64,000 nt of DNA from Aphanomyces cochlioides (GCA_019828595.1 JAHQRK010000015.1:806001-870000); one strand, 5' to 3'; counted from the first letter of the stretch, positions 18,323-28,387 are shown. A program made the numbers and translations. Notes: generated by a model not told the origin, from the letters alone.

Positions 18323-20048
18323 CACTTGCGCTGTTCATCACTGCGATGCTTCGTGCTACAACCGCTATCGCGGCATCCACTCATGGACTGAGCGCGTCGC
18401 GACTCTGCGATCTATTGACATGCGTACACTTGCGTTGATGACTGACTCGCCTTCTCGGGGGGAGGAGACGGAGTCAAAGCTACTCGAAGTCGAGGTTCCA
18501 CAACACATAGTCATCAACCATGCGGAAGAAGTGTCGTATAGCACAGTCAAGATGAACGACGACTTAGTCAAGCGGTTCGAGCGAGCTTATGCCAAGAGCA
18601 ACGAGTACAACGATAGCTCTAAGTACATAAAGAAGGACAATCTTTACTTTGTGAAGTCTAAGGATCAAGTGTGGAGACTCTGCGTTCCCGACGATGATGA
18701 ACTCAAGTGCGAGATTATCTCGCAAAGTCATGACACGAGCACCGCAGCTCACCCTGGTGCCCGTCGAACGCAGCTTCACATTGCGCAATGGTACTACTGG
18801 AAGGGTCTAGAAGACGACGTGAAGCTTTATGTCGCCACATGCGAGACGTGTGCAAGATACAAGTCTAGTAGTGCTAAAGCTAATGGACACATGATTCCCA
18901 TCAAGTCTCCTGATGAGTGTTGGCACACAGTGTCCGTCGACTGGATCACCGGTTTGCCTGTCTCGAACGGCAAAGATGCGATCATGACATGCGTTGACAA
19001 GACTTCAAAGCGTCCCAAGTACTGCGCCACGGTGTCAAACGTAGCCGCACCGCAAGCAGCCAAGGAGTTCTTCGACACAGTCGTTCGCAATCATGGCCTA
19101 CCTGCTGTGATCATCAGCGATCGCGATCCAAAGTTCACCAGCCAGTTTTGGCAGGAGTTAATGAAGATAATGGGAGTTAAGCATTTCATGACTACTGCTG
19201 GCAGAGCTCAAAGCGATGGAGCAACCGAGCGACAGAACAGAACGCTCGAAGACGCGTTGAGATGTCAAGTGTCCTACTTGGGCCATGACTGGAGTGAGCA
19301 CTTAGGCACCATAGAGTATGCCCACCAAGGCTTAATACAGACGTCTACTGGTTTAACTCCATTCGAAGTCGATACTGGAAGGAAGCTACGCAATCCAGTG
19401 TTGAACGACATCGAGACACTGAACGAGTATGCCAAGAACTTTGCCGAGCGTCGCAAAGAACTTGTCAAGATGGCCTTGGAGAACCTAGAGAAGGCTCAAG
19501 CAAGACAAAAGGAGTACTACGATAGAAGACGAGCCAATGTAAACTTTAAAGAAGGCGACTTTGTTCTGTTAGCTACACGAAACATCCCGTTGAAGCATGC
19601 CAAAGTAGCTAGCCAGGCGGAAAAGGCAAAGCTTGTTCCGCGCTACATTGGGCCATTTAAGATAATCGAAGTAATTAATCCCAATGCCATGAGGCTTGAA
19701 CTGCCCAAGAGCATGAGCCGACTTCACGACGTCTTTAACGTTGATCGACTGAAGCACCACGTTCCAAACCCCGCGCGATTTCAAGGCCGACCGATCCCCA
19801 AAGCCACGCCTATCGTTCTCGATGACGAAGGGAATGAGCTCTACATCGTAGAAGCCCTGCTGAAGCAAAGACAGTTTAATCGTAAGAAAGAATATTTGGT
19901 TAAGTGGCATGGGTTGCCTGAAACGAAGCTACGTGGTAGCTGGAGCGAGACATCAAACATGTTTCGCATTTCAAGAAGCTGCTCGAAGACCTCAAGCGAA
20001 GAAATCAAGCCGCCAGGGCGACAACGGGGGGAGAATGTAATAAAGTAA
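18285..20048 (+). CDS. Ty3 pol: integrase with C-terminal chromodomain
   Basis: Overlaps the RT frame by 38 bases in a different frame; MLSRPP continues the ADALSRRP type linker. Zinc-binding HHCC is HDTSTAAHPG...CETCARYK. The catalytic triad is D in SVDWITGLP, D in IISDRDPKF and E in SDGATERQN. GPFKIIEV is the post-core region. The chromodomain begins LYIVEALLKQRQ and EYLVKWHGLP, but after GSW the homology continues in another frame (ERDIKHVSHFKKLLEDL), so a frame break lies at ~19,940. The last residues overlap the 3' LTR. Confidence 0.92.
   Translation: MLSRPPRSSAQVNTCAVHHCDASCYNRYRGIHSWTERVATLRSIDMRTLALMTDSPSRGEETESKLLEVEVPQHIVINHAEEVSYSTVKMNDDLVKRFERAYAKSNEYNDSSKYIKKDNLYFVKSKDQVWRLCVPDDDELKCEIISQSHDTSTAAHPGARRTQLHIAQWYYWKGLEDDVKLYVATCETCARYKSSSAKANGHMIPIKSPDECWHTVSVDWITGLPVSNGKDAIMTCVDKTSKRPKYCATVSNVAAPQAAKEFFDTVVRNHGLPAVIISDRDPKFTSQFWQELMKIMGVKHFMTTAGRAQSDGATERQNRTLEDALRCQVSYLGHDWSEHLGTIEYAHQGLIQTSTGLTPFEVDTGRKLRNPVLNDIETLNEYAKNFAERRKELVKMALENLEKAQARQKEYYDRRRANVNFKEGDFVLLATRNIPLKHAKVASQAEKAKLVPRYIGPFKIIEVINPNAMRLELPKSMSRLHDVFNVDRLKHHVPNPARFQGRPIPKATPIVLDDEGNELYIVEALLKQRQFNRKKEYLVKWHGLPETKLRGSWSETSNMFRISRSCSKTSSEEIKPPGRQRGENVIK
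20026..20035 (+). promoter_or_regulatory. Polypurine tract of the Ty3 element
   Basis: GGGGGGAGAA lies directly before the TG of the 3' LTR, the usual place for plus-strand priming. Confidence 0.85.
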
Positions 20049-20303
20049 TGGTTAATAGTTGTCGCCTGGCAAGACGGGTGTCGAGTCAAGCGTGTCCAAC
20101 GCTGACGACACCGTCTGACTAAGTTGAGATTGGCCAGAGGCACGTGTGTTCTCAGGGAGTGTACGGCCCTCAGAAGATTATTCCGTAGCCGTGCCGAGTG
20201 TATACCGAAAACTATACCGTATTGTTTAGTTTATAGATTTAACTCTAAGCTGGCTAATCTAACTCACTTCTCATCTTCCTCTGACCTTACCAACTACCCT
20301 ACA
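20036..20303 (+). repeat. 3' LTR
   Basis: Same as the 5' LTR except one C where the other has T (TTGTCGCCTGG against TTGTCGTCTGG). Confidence 0.95.
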
Positions 20304-20490
20304 AAAGAGATACGAACGAGTTGTACGACAATGGAATCTGAGAGACGTGATTCTGTCGATGAATCATAATGTCTCGAATGGTCAGTTTGCACTGCTCCGT
20401 ATAGGACTTCCAGTGCTCTTTCACAAACAACCAAAATATGTTGTTTCGTGTATAATAAGCGGGTAGCCAAACACACTTATGCGAGCTAGC
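20304..20490 (-). pseudogene. 5' part of the ORF cut by the Ty3 insertion
   Basis: In the frame that joins 13960-14224, this reads NNIFWLFVKEHWKSYTEQCK and then IRDIMIHRQNHVSQIPLSYN up to the insertion. No start codon was fixed; upstream it runs into satellite. Family unknown. Confidence 0.5.
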
Positions 20491-20494
20491 GGTA

Positions 20495-20790
20495 ATTGTT
20501 GTCGTTTTGCCCTTTTCTCAACCTCCGTTGTCTTTCGCCCTCTCTAATGGTTGGCGTTCACGAATCATCCAAGCCTTGAGAACTCGGGTATGACCATCGT
20601 TAATTCCTTAATATCCTCTAAGTCTATCCTAGATTCTTACCATCGTGATGATGATGGATTTTTTTAGTTCGTCAAGGTGGACGCATTTGCATGTTGTCGT
20701 TTTTCGCTCGTATCAGCCTCCGTAGTCTTTTGCTCTCTGTGTTTGTTGGCGTGGGCAACTCGTCCAACCTCTCTATTGTTAAGAGTGATA
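20495..20790 (+). repeat. ~190-base satellite, block B (about 1.5 monomers)
   Basis: Two anchors at ~20495 and 20689 (194 apart) with the same conserved blocks as block A. Shows that satellite and split ORF were continuous before the retrotransposon arrived. 20791-21034 shows nothing recognisable. Confidence 0.82.
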
Positions 20791-21034
20791 TTTTCACGAC
20801 TGTAATTTTCTCACAAAAAAGTCCACGTTGCCATATCTATTCAATGCACCTTGAGATCATTCGCAATGGTGAGAAACACTTGAGATGAGGATATTAGGTC
20901 AAATCCTCTTGATAATTTCAATACTACCTAATTGTACATTTGATGACAGTGGTGTCAGTGACAGAACCACGGGCTCAACGATATTTTCGTTTCGCCCCCT
21001 CCATTAAATCACACAGTGTGCATATTTTACTGGA

Positions 21035-21091
21035 CATCGCCAAGCAAATGACACTAGTGTGATTCACACAAGTACCATTTGCTTGGCGATG
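21035..21091. repeat. Perfect 16-base inverted repeat
   Basis: CATCGCCAAGCAAATG at 21035-21050 and its complement at 21076-21091 with a 25-base loop. Partial pairing may extend outward through CATATTT-like flanks. It ends 30 bases before the Merlin target duplication and is not part of that element. Confidence 0.8.
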
Positions 21092-21129
21092 CTTAGCTAA
21101 ATATGTTGGTATGTTTCAAGCCTTTGTAG

Positions 21130-22429
21130 GGCTCTGCCCCAAGATCCCCCACTTCTTATTTAAATATTATAAATGATGAAATTTTTATTAAGATTCCGGA
21201 TAACAATACAAAGTCATCCGAATAAAATAGATGACCGCCAAAATTTGAGCGGGAGAAAACACTCAGCCACAAGTTCCCGCCACATTCACTTCACTTTTCA
21301 AACGAATGAGTGGCTACAACCTTGCTGACGCCTGCAACTTCTCGTGCAATGCCATCACGGAGGCTCTTCGGTCTGATGAGAGCCTCGTCAAGTGGTGTAT
21401 GCGTGCTGGATTAATGAAATCCAGAGCGTACTGTGCAAAACGTGGACAGCCGATGCGACTGAATAAGTTGCGTTGGCGATGCAAGAAGGCCACATGTGAG
21501 GGGAGTGAGCTTAGCGTACGCAAAGGAACTTTCTTCGGGAAGTTCCATATAACTATAAGGAAGGTTGTAAGACTACTCTACTGTTGGGCAGCGCAGCGTC
21601 CTGTGACAAAAGCAGCTCAGGAGGTTTCTGTTTCTGAAACAACGGTTTCAAAACTCTATGGAATGTGCCGAGATTTGTGCTCGAATGCTCTGACAAAGGA
21701 TGACACGCAGGTACGTTTAGAACCGTTATGAAACTGTTATTCTAACCGTTTTAAAGATAGGAGGTGAGGGTTGCATCGTCGAAATCGACGAAACCTCACT
21801 TAAAAAGAAGCCTAAGTATAATAGAAGAAGACGTTTCGAGAACTGCTGGCTGTTTGGCGGAGTCGACAGGGCAACAGGAAAGTGGTTTGGACGTGTTGTT
21901 TACAATGATAGGTCCAAGCCGACTTTGTCTGCCATAATTAAGGAGCATATCAAGCCAGGAACTCTCATCATTTCTGATATGTTCTCTTCCTACGTCTCTG
22001 CGGATGAGAATCACACTCTAGAGAACAATCCACTTCTTTCAGGTAGATTACAGTTTCATATTTCTATTTATAGTTTCTTTCTAGAGATGAACTACTCTCA
22101 TCAGTGGGTCAACCATTCAAGGAACTTTGTGAATCCTTCGAATGGAGCCCATACGCAAACAATTGAAGGCGTATGGGAAACGAGAGTAAAGCGTCACATG
22201 AAGGCTATGAGAGGTGTAGCAAAGGATATGATTCCTGAGCTACTTGATGAGTTTTTGTGGCGCTCATGGTTTTTTCCCATGCGCACGCGCGATGGACAAT
22301 TTATGGCTGGAATATGCCAAGCTATATGCAAGAGCAACTGGAGTTGATAACTTGTTAATAATTTTTTTTTCATTTTTTACTTAAATAAAAGTTTCATTTA
22401 TTAAGGTGGGGGGATCTTGGGGTAGAGCC
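21130..22429 (+). mobile_element. IS1595/Merlin-type DNA transposon, complete, 1,300 bases
   Basis: Terminal inverted repeats start GGCTCTGCCCCAAGATCCCC on the left and GGCTCTACCCCAAGATCCCC on the right, ~25 bases in all. CTTTGTAG at 21122-21129 and 22430-22437 is an 8-base target duplication, as known for IS1595 and eukaryotic Merlin. It encodes one spliced transposase on the plus strand with no inactivating change seen. Confidence 0.94.
21306..22347 (+). CDS. ISXO2/Merlin-like transposase (317 aa, three exons)
   Basis: Exons 21306-21710, 21757-22042 and 22085-22347 sum to 954 bases with phases kept; introns are 46 and 42 bases. The N-terminal part has a zinc-ribbon-like Cys pattern (YCAKRGQPM, WRCKKATCEG) and an HTH (TKAAQEVSVSETTVSKLY). 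The catalytic domain has EIDET, LFGGVDRATGKW, IISDMFSSY and VNHSRNFVNP then HTQTIEGVW, which supply D, D and E/H positions of the ISXO2 family. Each splice restores the conserved reading (IGGEGCIVEIDET; MNYSHQWVNHS). All key residues are present, so it may be active. Confidence 0.9.
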
Positions 22430-22437
22430 CTTTGTAG

Positions 22438-22703
22438 TGATGCTATTAGTCCGAGCATACACTTAAATGCAAGGCAGATTACGCAGATAGATATAAGTCA
22501 AACCAGTGTGAATAAAATGACGCTGTGCATGACTCAAAAAATACATTCGTTTCATTATAGGGAGCGTCGTTGAATGACAGCCTGCTGGTTTTCAGAGATA
22601 TTGGGCCAATCAGAGTCCTCATAAATATTTGCATACTTTTGATTGGTCAAATGTTGGAACATTCATTTAATTGTATTGTACTGGGAATTTGTCGGACAAT
22701 AGA
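22438..22703. other. AT-rich spacer
   Basis: No supported gene. Two CCAAT-like ATTGG boxes are present but with nothing to drive. Confidence 0.4.
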
Positions 22704-23788
22704 GAGTTTTCGCAACTTCGATTATAGATGTGATTATATTATAGCCCATAGTCAAGTCTATAGTATAATCAACACTCAGAAATTCTTTCGCAGTTCATTT
22801 TAACTATAGATTTTGACTATATGCTAGTGTAATGAGTGACAGAGGTTCTGAGTGTAGTCGTGATTGCTTGAACAACTGAATATCATGCTTGCGCTCGACA
22901 ATGCTATTTCTGCTCGAACTATATGGTTAATGATACCTCAAGAACGATTTCAATTTGAACCCTTGAATGACGTGATTTGCGTGGCCTTGTTTCGATTTAT
23001 GAAAGCAGGAACAAAGCGGTTGGTGGTTTGCATGCAGATTATTCTCTCAAATTCTATTCGTTATTTGCGACTTCATCGATATTATATGACACGGTATTGC
23101 GCGTTTTACTCAAAATTTCCAAGATCGATTGATTCAATCGATCAAGTCAAATCGAGCAATGACGCAGAACTGTAAAAACAAATAAATATCTATATTAGGA
23201 GGTTTTGAGGAATTTTGGGTTTGTTTTCAGCCAATCAAATCTGTCTATATTTTGGGGCACAAAATTTTGACTCGAGAAAAGCGGTGATGAACAGAAGTAT
23301 CGACCACATGAATGCTTGATACATAGCCAAGTCGCATCCAACAGCTTCTGGAAACACCCTCCAGTTCCATAAGCATCCCAACCACCGCCAGGTTGGTATA
23401 CAGCGCACAACTCTCCCCTAGCCTTCGCGAGTGGATGTCGCCAAAAAATAGAATGCACATGGTAAACGGCGTTCTTATGCGCATGTTGATGCATTGCAGA
23501 GTCCCATTTGAGTGTTGCAGGATCTTAATTATCATCAATTCGACCAAAACGATTAAAGGGTCGATTCTTGAGTGGTTCTTCACAAAGTGCTAAATCAATC
23601 GAAATCCGCAAATTTGGCCGGAATTGACAATATATAAATCGACAAAGGAAATATTTCATGATTATAGAGGGCGATCTATAATCATTTTTCATCAAAATTT
23701 GATTATAGATTTATGAATTATCAGAGGCACTCTCGAAAATCGATATTCTATAGTCAAATCTATAATATAATCGAGTTTGCGAAAACTC
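22704..23788. repeat. ~1.1-kb segment bounded by inverted repeats
   Basis: Left end GAGTTTTCGCAACTTCGATT at 22704; the complement of the right end is GAGTTTTCGCAAACTCGATT. Multiple CTATAGT and GATTATAGAT motifs in both orientations lie within ~130 bases of each end. No clear target duplication was found. Interior ORFs (22864-23175 plus; 23195-23494 and 23245-23583 minus) are overlapping and unrecognised. Best guess: a non-autonomous or decayed DNA transposon. Confidence 0.5.
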
Positions 23789-25994
23789 CGTAATAGGACA
23801 TATCTGTGATGTGATTGGTTGATATTTATATCAGAGAGTTTTATGATCTTGTTTCGACGGCAACACAGCACATTCAAAGTCGATTGACGGAGTTTCAAGT
23901 TTCCTTCACTCAAGTAAATTCAAGCAAAGACTGCATTAACAACATTCCCTCTAAATGATCGATGTCGCTGTATTATCGTGCTTCAACAGATCTGGTCCAA
24001 GGCAAAATCTGTCCAAGCATGATAGTGTTGTGAAGTTCAATAAGAGATACCCTTAAAGCAAGTCGGCAAGTATTTATTATCCTTTCTAGCGCATATAGGT
24101 AGCTTTTTTAAATTGTTTTTGACTCGCAATTGATTTTGGGTTTTCAGCATATCGTCAAAATTATCTAACTTGTTTAAAGGAATGCTAACATTCATGTTGG
24201 TGACGAGAAACAGTCTTGACGAGATCATGTGTTCAAGTTATCATCCCATAAAGTCACGTGTATGGATGGTCTCACAGATAAACTCAGAGCTTGGCCATCT
24301 ACTACCATGACTGTAGTCGGAGCATACATGCAAGGAAATGTTCAACGTTCCCAAAGTCATTCGGGCAACAGTAGAAGCCCGCCAGTCTGTTGAGCTTCAC
24401 CAACTACTGACAGATAACTATTCATTGAACAAAGAAAATATATAGACGTCTAATCGTGGAGCTTCAAACATCTTCGGAGTGGTCTCATTGCCTGCATTCT
24501 TTTCGCCAAAAATACAATGTGTCCGACTCGCACAAGCCTGTTGACTTTCTGCGGTGATAGAGTTTGGCCTGCATAATAACTACCAATCAAAATATACCGA
24601 TTATCCTTCCGACAATTACATGTGTAATATCCTTATCACTTAAGGTTTGTTTGCATTCTACAAAATATTATGCGAAAAAGGACGCAAAGAATTCCGACAA
24701 TTCCGGTTTTTCACCATGTCTTATCCGACATTTTCTTCTGAATGGAAATTTTTTTGTCCAGTGTCCTTCTCATTACAGAAACAATTCTATCGCAAATGAC
24801 CTTACACATCTAGTGTTCTTCCTAAATTGTAGCTTCAATATCATCCTACTCAAGGTGCAACTACTCTTAAAAATAAATATCCTATCACTAATCATGATAC
24901 TACTGCGCTACCCAGGAATCTTTTTATTGATAACAAACTTCACTAAAACATGATTGGTCATCTTGATCTAAATTCATGACCGATTAAAACGTATACTTTG
25001 GCTGTTATTCAAAGTCACTCCCCGTATATGCACGATGCTATATCTAAGGTACTTTCCAAAGCGATTGCTGCTTAGAATCCTTCAACTTGCTGAATGGGGC
25101 GTTGGCGCTCAAACGAGAAATCTCTTGGGGGTCTCATCGTATCGTGCAGTCATCTGAAGCACTGGTAAGTTTTGGCAAATCGGCGGTCGTGCCAAAATAT
25201 TTGGCGCGATTTTTGTTTTTCACACTGAAAATATATTTCATATATTTTCAAGTATAAAAACTTGAAATTCCTGTGAGGAAATGTAAAAAGTGAACAAAAT
25301 GTTGGCATGATTCCATTGCAAACGAAACAAGTCCACGAAAAGATGGTGCACAAGCACATAAGTATCAATGTAACGTGACAACCTTGACGATGGCATCGCC
25401 GATTTCGTCCAGCATCAAAGTCATTTATCATCTCTTTGTTTAAAGCCATTGACAAAGCCGACATAGAATTGATGCGGAAGCCAAATGATTTCTCGACTCC
25501 GTACATCAAATGCATCGGAGTAACACAGAGCGCAATAAGCAGCCCAAAATTGAAACAGTATTCCCTTGCAATAAGCAACCCGGTATAATATAATATACTA
25601 CCAAATTTTATAGAGAAAGTGCTGTTCAGACCATTAACCCGTGTATCAGATGTCACAATACGTTAAACTTAGAAAAACCTATATAAATTCCTGACATCAG
25701 TACATTTTCGAGTTGACCTGGGTCCTCATAAGAGTAAACCTACACGCTAAACCCTAGTAATTTATATTTTGCAGTTGTACTCACTTGGATGGCCAGGCCA
25801 ACCTTGACGCGTGCATTTAAACAGAAGAGTTTCATATCCAGCCAATCATGTTCATAAATTCAAATTTAAACGACATTCATCCCTTTTGGTTGTCACAAGC
25901 GAAAGTTGTTGCTTAAGGCACGATTCAATGATGACAAGTCCAAACGCTTGACAAACTGTGTTTCTGGGTGTTTCAAACCTTCTCTCTCGGGCAG
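23789..25994. other. AT-rich region without a recognisable gene
   Basis: Several ORFs of 60-170 codons exist (for example 24564-24953 plus and 25150-25656 minus), but they have skewed hydrophobic composition expected of AT-rich noncoding DNA and no motif I recognise. Decayed transposon remains are likely. Confidence 0.4.
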
Positions 25995-26091
25995 AAACCA
26001 AGTACTTTGACCATACTAAGATCACCCATGCCAAGTTTGTCGATGCGATGCTTGGCTTGTGTGCTTGTCGGACTTGGAGTCGAGAAATTGA
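25995..26091 (+). other. Orphan exon-like segment
   Basis: Preceded by a pyrimidine-rich acceptor (CTTCTCTCTCGGGCAG) and followed by a consensus donor GTATGT. The one frame open in between gives TKYFDHTKITHAKFVDAML and then ACRTWSREI. This looks like an internal exon of a host gene cut off by the tRNA array about 100 bases further on. No neighbouring exon was identified and the family is unknown. Confidence 0.35.
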
Positions 26092-26197
26092 GTATGTACT
26101 CTATATTTTGATGATACTTCAAAACTCTCCTTAATTAATTACTGTAAAATTTTATACACGTTGGGAGTCGCTTATTGCAAGGGAAAACTGTACAACT

Positions 26198-26248
26198 CGC
26201 AACCCCCAGATTCGAAGTCTGATACGCTATCCATTGCGCCAGCCGAAC
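26198..26248 (-). pseudogene. Truncated tRNA-Arg(UCG) at the left edge of the array
   Basis: Matches tRNA positions 1-51 exactly and then switches to unrelated sequence in the T stem, losing the T loop, the 3' T stem and the 3' acceptor strand, hence the B box. Not expressible as a tRNA. Confidence 0.92.
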
Positions 26249-26721
26249 TCGTAAGGTTTTTCCCTTTTCCACCAATCACAATCCTCTCTCGTTTACTCAA
26301 ATCCACAGCACAACACAAATACACTTTCCGTCCATTCAAACGAGACCAATCTCTCCAGCTCACACAAACCTCTCTTGTTCTATACACCAACCATCTTAAA
26401 ACGAGCTCCGCCGAAAATGTCCCTCGACTTGTCGGAGAGAAAATCGACCGCTCTTTGGTCCGAAAACAATGCGGCATATGAACGGCATCAAGGAGTACAC
26501 GCAGTCCATTTTCTACGCTTGGGATGTGGCGTTTATTAATTTGTAGAGGAGGCGCGAATTGGCAATGTATCTATCGAATGCATACCAGGAGATAACGATT
26601 CAGAGTGCATGTAGGTATTGGATCCAAGGACTGTTTTTTAAAACGCGTGTGGGATCCGTTTGGTGGGTGTAGCTTGACGTGAAAACGTTGAGAAAGTGAG
26701 AAAAAGATAGAGTGCTGGGGA

Positions 26722-26726
26722 AAAAG
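26722..26726 (-). terminator. Pol III T-run of copy 1 (repeated in every unit)
   Basis: On the minus strand T5 lies three bases beyond the discriminator base. Across copies the run is T4 to T8 and never absent. Confidence 0.85.
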
Positions 26727-26728
26727 AG

Positions 26729-26801
26729 TATTCGACGCGGGACTCGAACCCGCAACCCCCAGATTCGAAGTCTGATACGCTATCCATTGCGCCAGCCGAA
26801 C
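26729..26801 (-). tRNA. tRNA-Arg(UCG), array copy 1
   Basis: 73 bases, no intron. The acceptor stem GTTCGGC pairs with GTCGAAT (two G-U pairs). The D arm is GCGC/GCGT with loop AATGGATA, the anticodon loop CTTCGAA has anticodon UCG (reads CGA), and the T arm GCGGG/CCCGC has loop TTCGAGT. A20 and C35, the classical arginine identity bases, are present; the discriminator is A. The internal A box TGGCGCAATGG and B box GGTTCGAGTCC are canonical. CCA is not encoded. The trailer CTC is followed by a T5 Pol III terminator. This structure applies to all 58 copies, which appear identical over these bases. Confidence 0.97.
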
Positions 26802-26969
26802 TCGTAAGGTTTTTCCCTTTTCCACCAATCACAATCCTCTCTCGTTTACTCAAATCCACAGCACAACACAAATACACTTTCCGTCCATTCAAACGAGACC
26901 AATCTCTCCAGCTCACACAAACCTCTCTTGTTCTATACACCAACCATCTTAAAACGAGCTCCGCCGAAA

Positions 26970-27224
26970 ATGTCCCTCGACTTGTCGGAGAGAAAATCGA
27001 CCGCTCTTTGGTCCGAAAACAATGCGGCATATGAACGGCATCAAGGAGTACACGCAGTCCATTTTCTACGCTTGGGATGTGGCGTTTATTAATTTGTAGA
27101 GGAGGCGCGAATTGGCAATGTATCTATCGAATGCATACCAGGAGATAACGATTCAGAGTGCATGTAGGTATTGGATCCAAGGACTGTTTTTTAAAACGCG
27201 TGTGGGATCCGTTTGGTGGGTGTA
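26970..27224 (+). pseudogene. Decayed antisense reading frame in the array spacer (unit 1 shown; repeats in all units)
   Basis: Opposite in direction to the tRNA. ATG 26970 opens 40 codons beginning MSLDLSERKSTALWSENNAA. Near 27031 sense-like reading moves to another frame (NGIKEYTQSIFYAWDVAFIN), which after one TAG (27097-27099) continues RRRELAMYLSNAYQEITIQS to ~27224. The pieces look like one ancient protein with a frameshift and a nonsense change. RRREL...LSNAYQEI faintly recalls the C-terminal PCI region of CSN8/Rpn12-type proteins. That is a pattern impression only. Confidence 0.4.
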
Positions 27225-27281
27225 GCTTGACGTGAAAACGTTGAGAAAGTGAGAAAAAGATAGAGTGCTGGGGAAAAAGAG

Positions 27282-27354
27282 TATTCGACGCGGGACTCGA
27301 ACCCGCAACCCCCAGATTCGAAGTCTGATACGCTATCCATTGCGCCAGCCGAAC
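27282..27354 (-). tRNA. tRNA-Arg(UCG), array copy 2
   Basis: 553 bases from copy 1; T5 terminator. Confidence 0.97.
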
Positions 27355-27832
27355 TCGTAAGGTTTTTCCCTTTTCCACCAATCACAATCCTCTCTCGTTT
27401 ACTCAAATCCACAGCACAACACAAATACACTTTCCGTCCATTCAAACGAGACCAATCTCTCCAGCTCACACAAACCTCTCTTGTTCTATACACCAACCAT
27501 CTTAAAACGAGCTCCGCCGAAAATGTCCCTCGACTTGTCGGAGAGAAAATCGACCGCTCTTTGGTCCGAAAACAATGCGGCATATGAACGGCATCAAGGA
27601 GTACACGCAGTCCATTTTCTACGCTTGGGATGTGGCGTTTATTAATTTGTAGAGGAGGCGCGAATTGGCAATGTGTATCGAATGCATACCAGGAGATAAC
27701 GATTCAGAGTGCATGTAGGTATTGGATCCAAGGACTGTTTTTTAAAACGCGTGTGGGATCCGTTTGGTGGGTGTAGCTTGACGTGAAAACGTTGAGAAAG
27801 TGAGAAAAAGATAGAGTGCTGGGGAAAAAGAG

Positions 27833-27905
27833 TATTCGACGCGGGACTCGAACCCGCAACCCCCAGATTCGAAGTCTGATACGCTATCCATTGCGCCAGC
27901 CGAAC
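27833..27905 (-). tRNA. tRNA-Arg(UCG), array copy 3
   Basis: 551 bases from copy 2; spacer lost two bases near 27674 (ATGTGTATCG instead of ATGTATCTATCG). Confidence 0.97.
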
Positions 27906-28387
27906 TCGTAAGGTTTTTCCCTTTTCCACCAATCACAATCCTCTCTCGTTTACTCAAATCCACAGCACAACACAAATACACTTTCCGTCCATTCAAACGA
28001 GACCAATCTCTCCAGCTCACACAAACCTCTCTTGTTCTATACACCAACCATCTTAAAACGAGCTCCGCCGAAAATGTCCCTCGACTTGTCGGAGAGAAAA
28101 TCGACCGCTCTTTGGTCCGAAAACAATGCGGCATATGAACGGCATCAAGGAGTACACGCAGTCCATTTTCTACGCTTGGGATGTGTGGCGTTTATTAATT
28201 TGTAGAGGAGGCGCGAATTGGCAATGTATCTATCGAATGCATACCAGGAGATAACGATTCAGAGTGCATGTAGGTATTGGATCCAAGGACTGTTTTTTAA
28301 AACGCGTGTGGGATCCGTTTGGTGGGTGTAGCTTGACGTGAAAACGTTGAGAAAGTGAGAAAAAGATAGAGTGCTGGGGAAAAAGAG

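Larger units (their letters stand above)
14225..20303 (+). mobile_element. Ty3/gypsy LTR retrotransposon with chromodomain (chromovirus type), 6,079 bases
   Basis: TG...CA LTRs of 268 bases at both ends, AAAGA target duplication at 14220-14224 and 20304-20308, and gag-protease, RT-RNase H and integrase in the Ty3 order. The two LTRs differ at one base (T or C at LTR position ~30), which indicates a recent insertion. Despite that youth, the coding region has an in-frame UGA, a frame break before integrase and another in the chromodomain. Inserted antisense into the minus-strand ORF between the two satellite blocks. Confidence 0.96.

Noticed and set aside
22864..23583. Overlapping ORFs on both strands inside the 1.1-kb inverted-repeat segment
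   Set aside because: Frames overlap and none shows conserved motifs; kept only as part of a candidate element.
24564..24953. Plus-strand ORF of 129 codons
   Set aside because: Ile/Leu/Asn-rich composition as expected from AT-rich noncoding DNA; no family recognised.
25150..25656. Minus-strand ORF of 168 codons
   Set aside because: Hydrophobic and Cys-rich without a domain; no clear ATG context or homology I can name.
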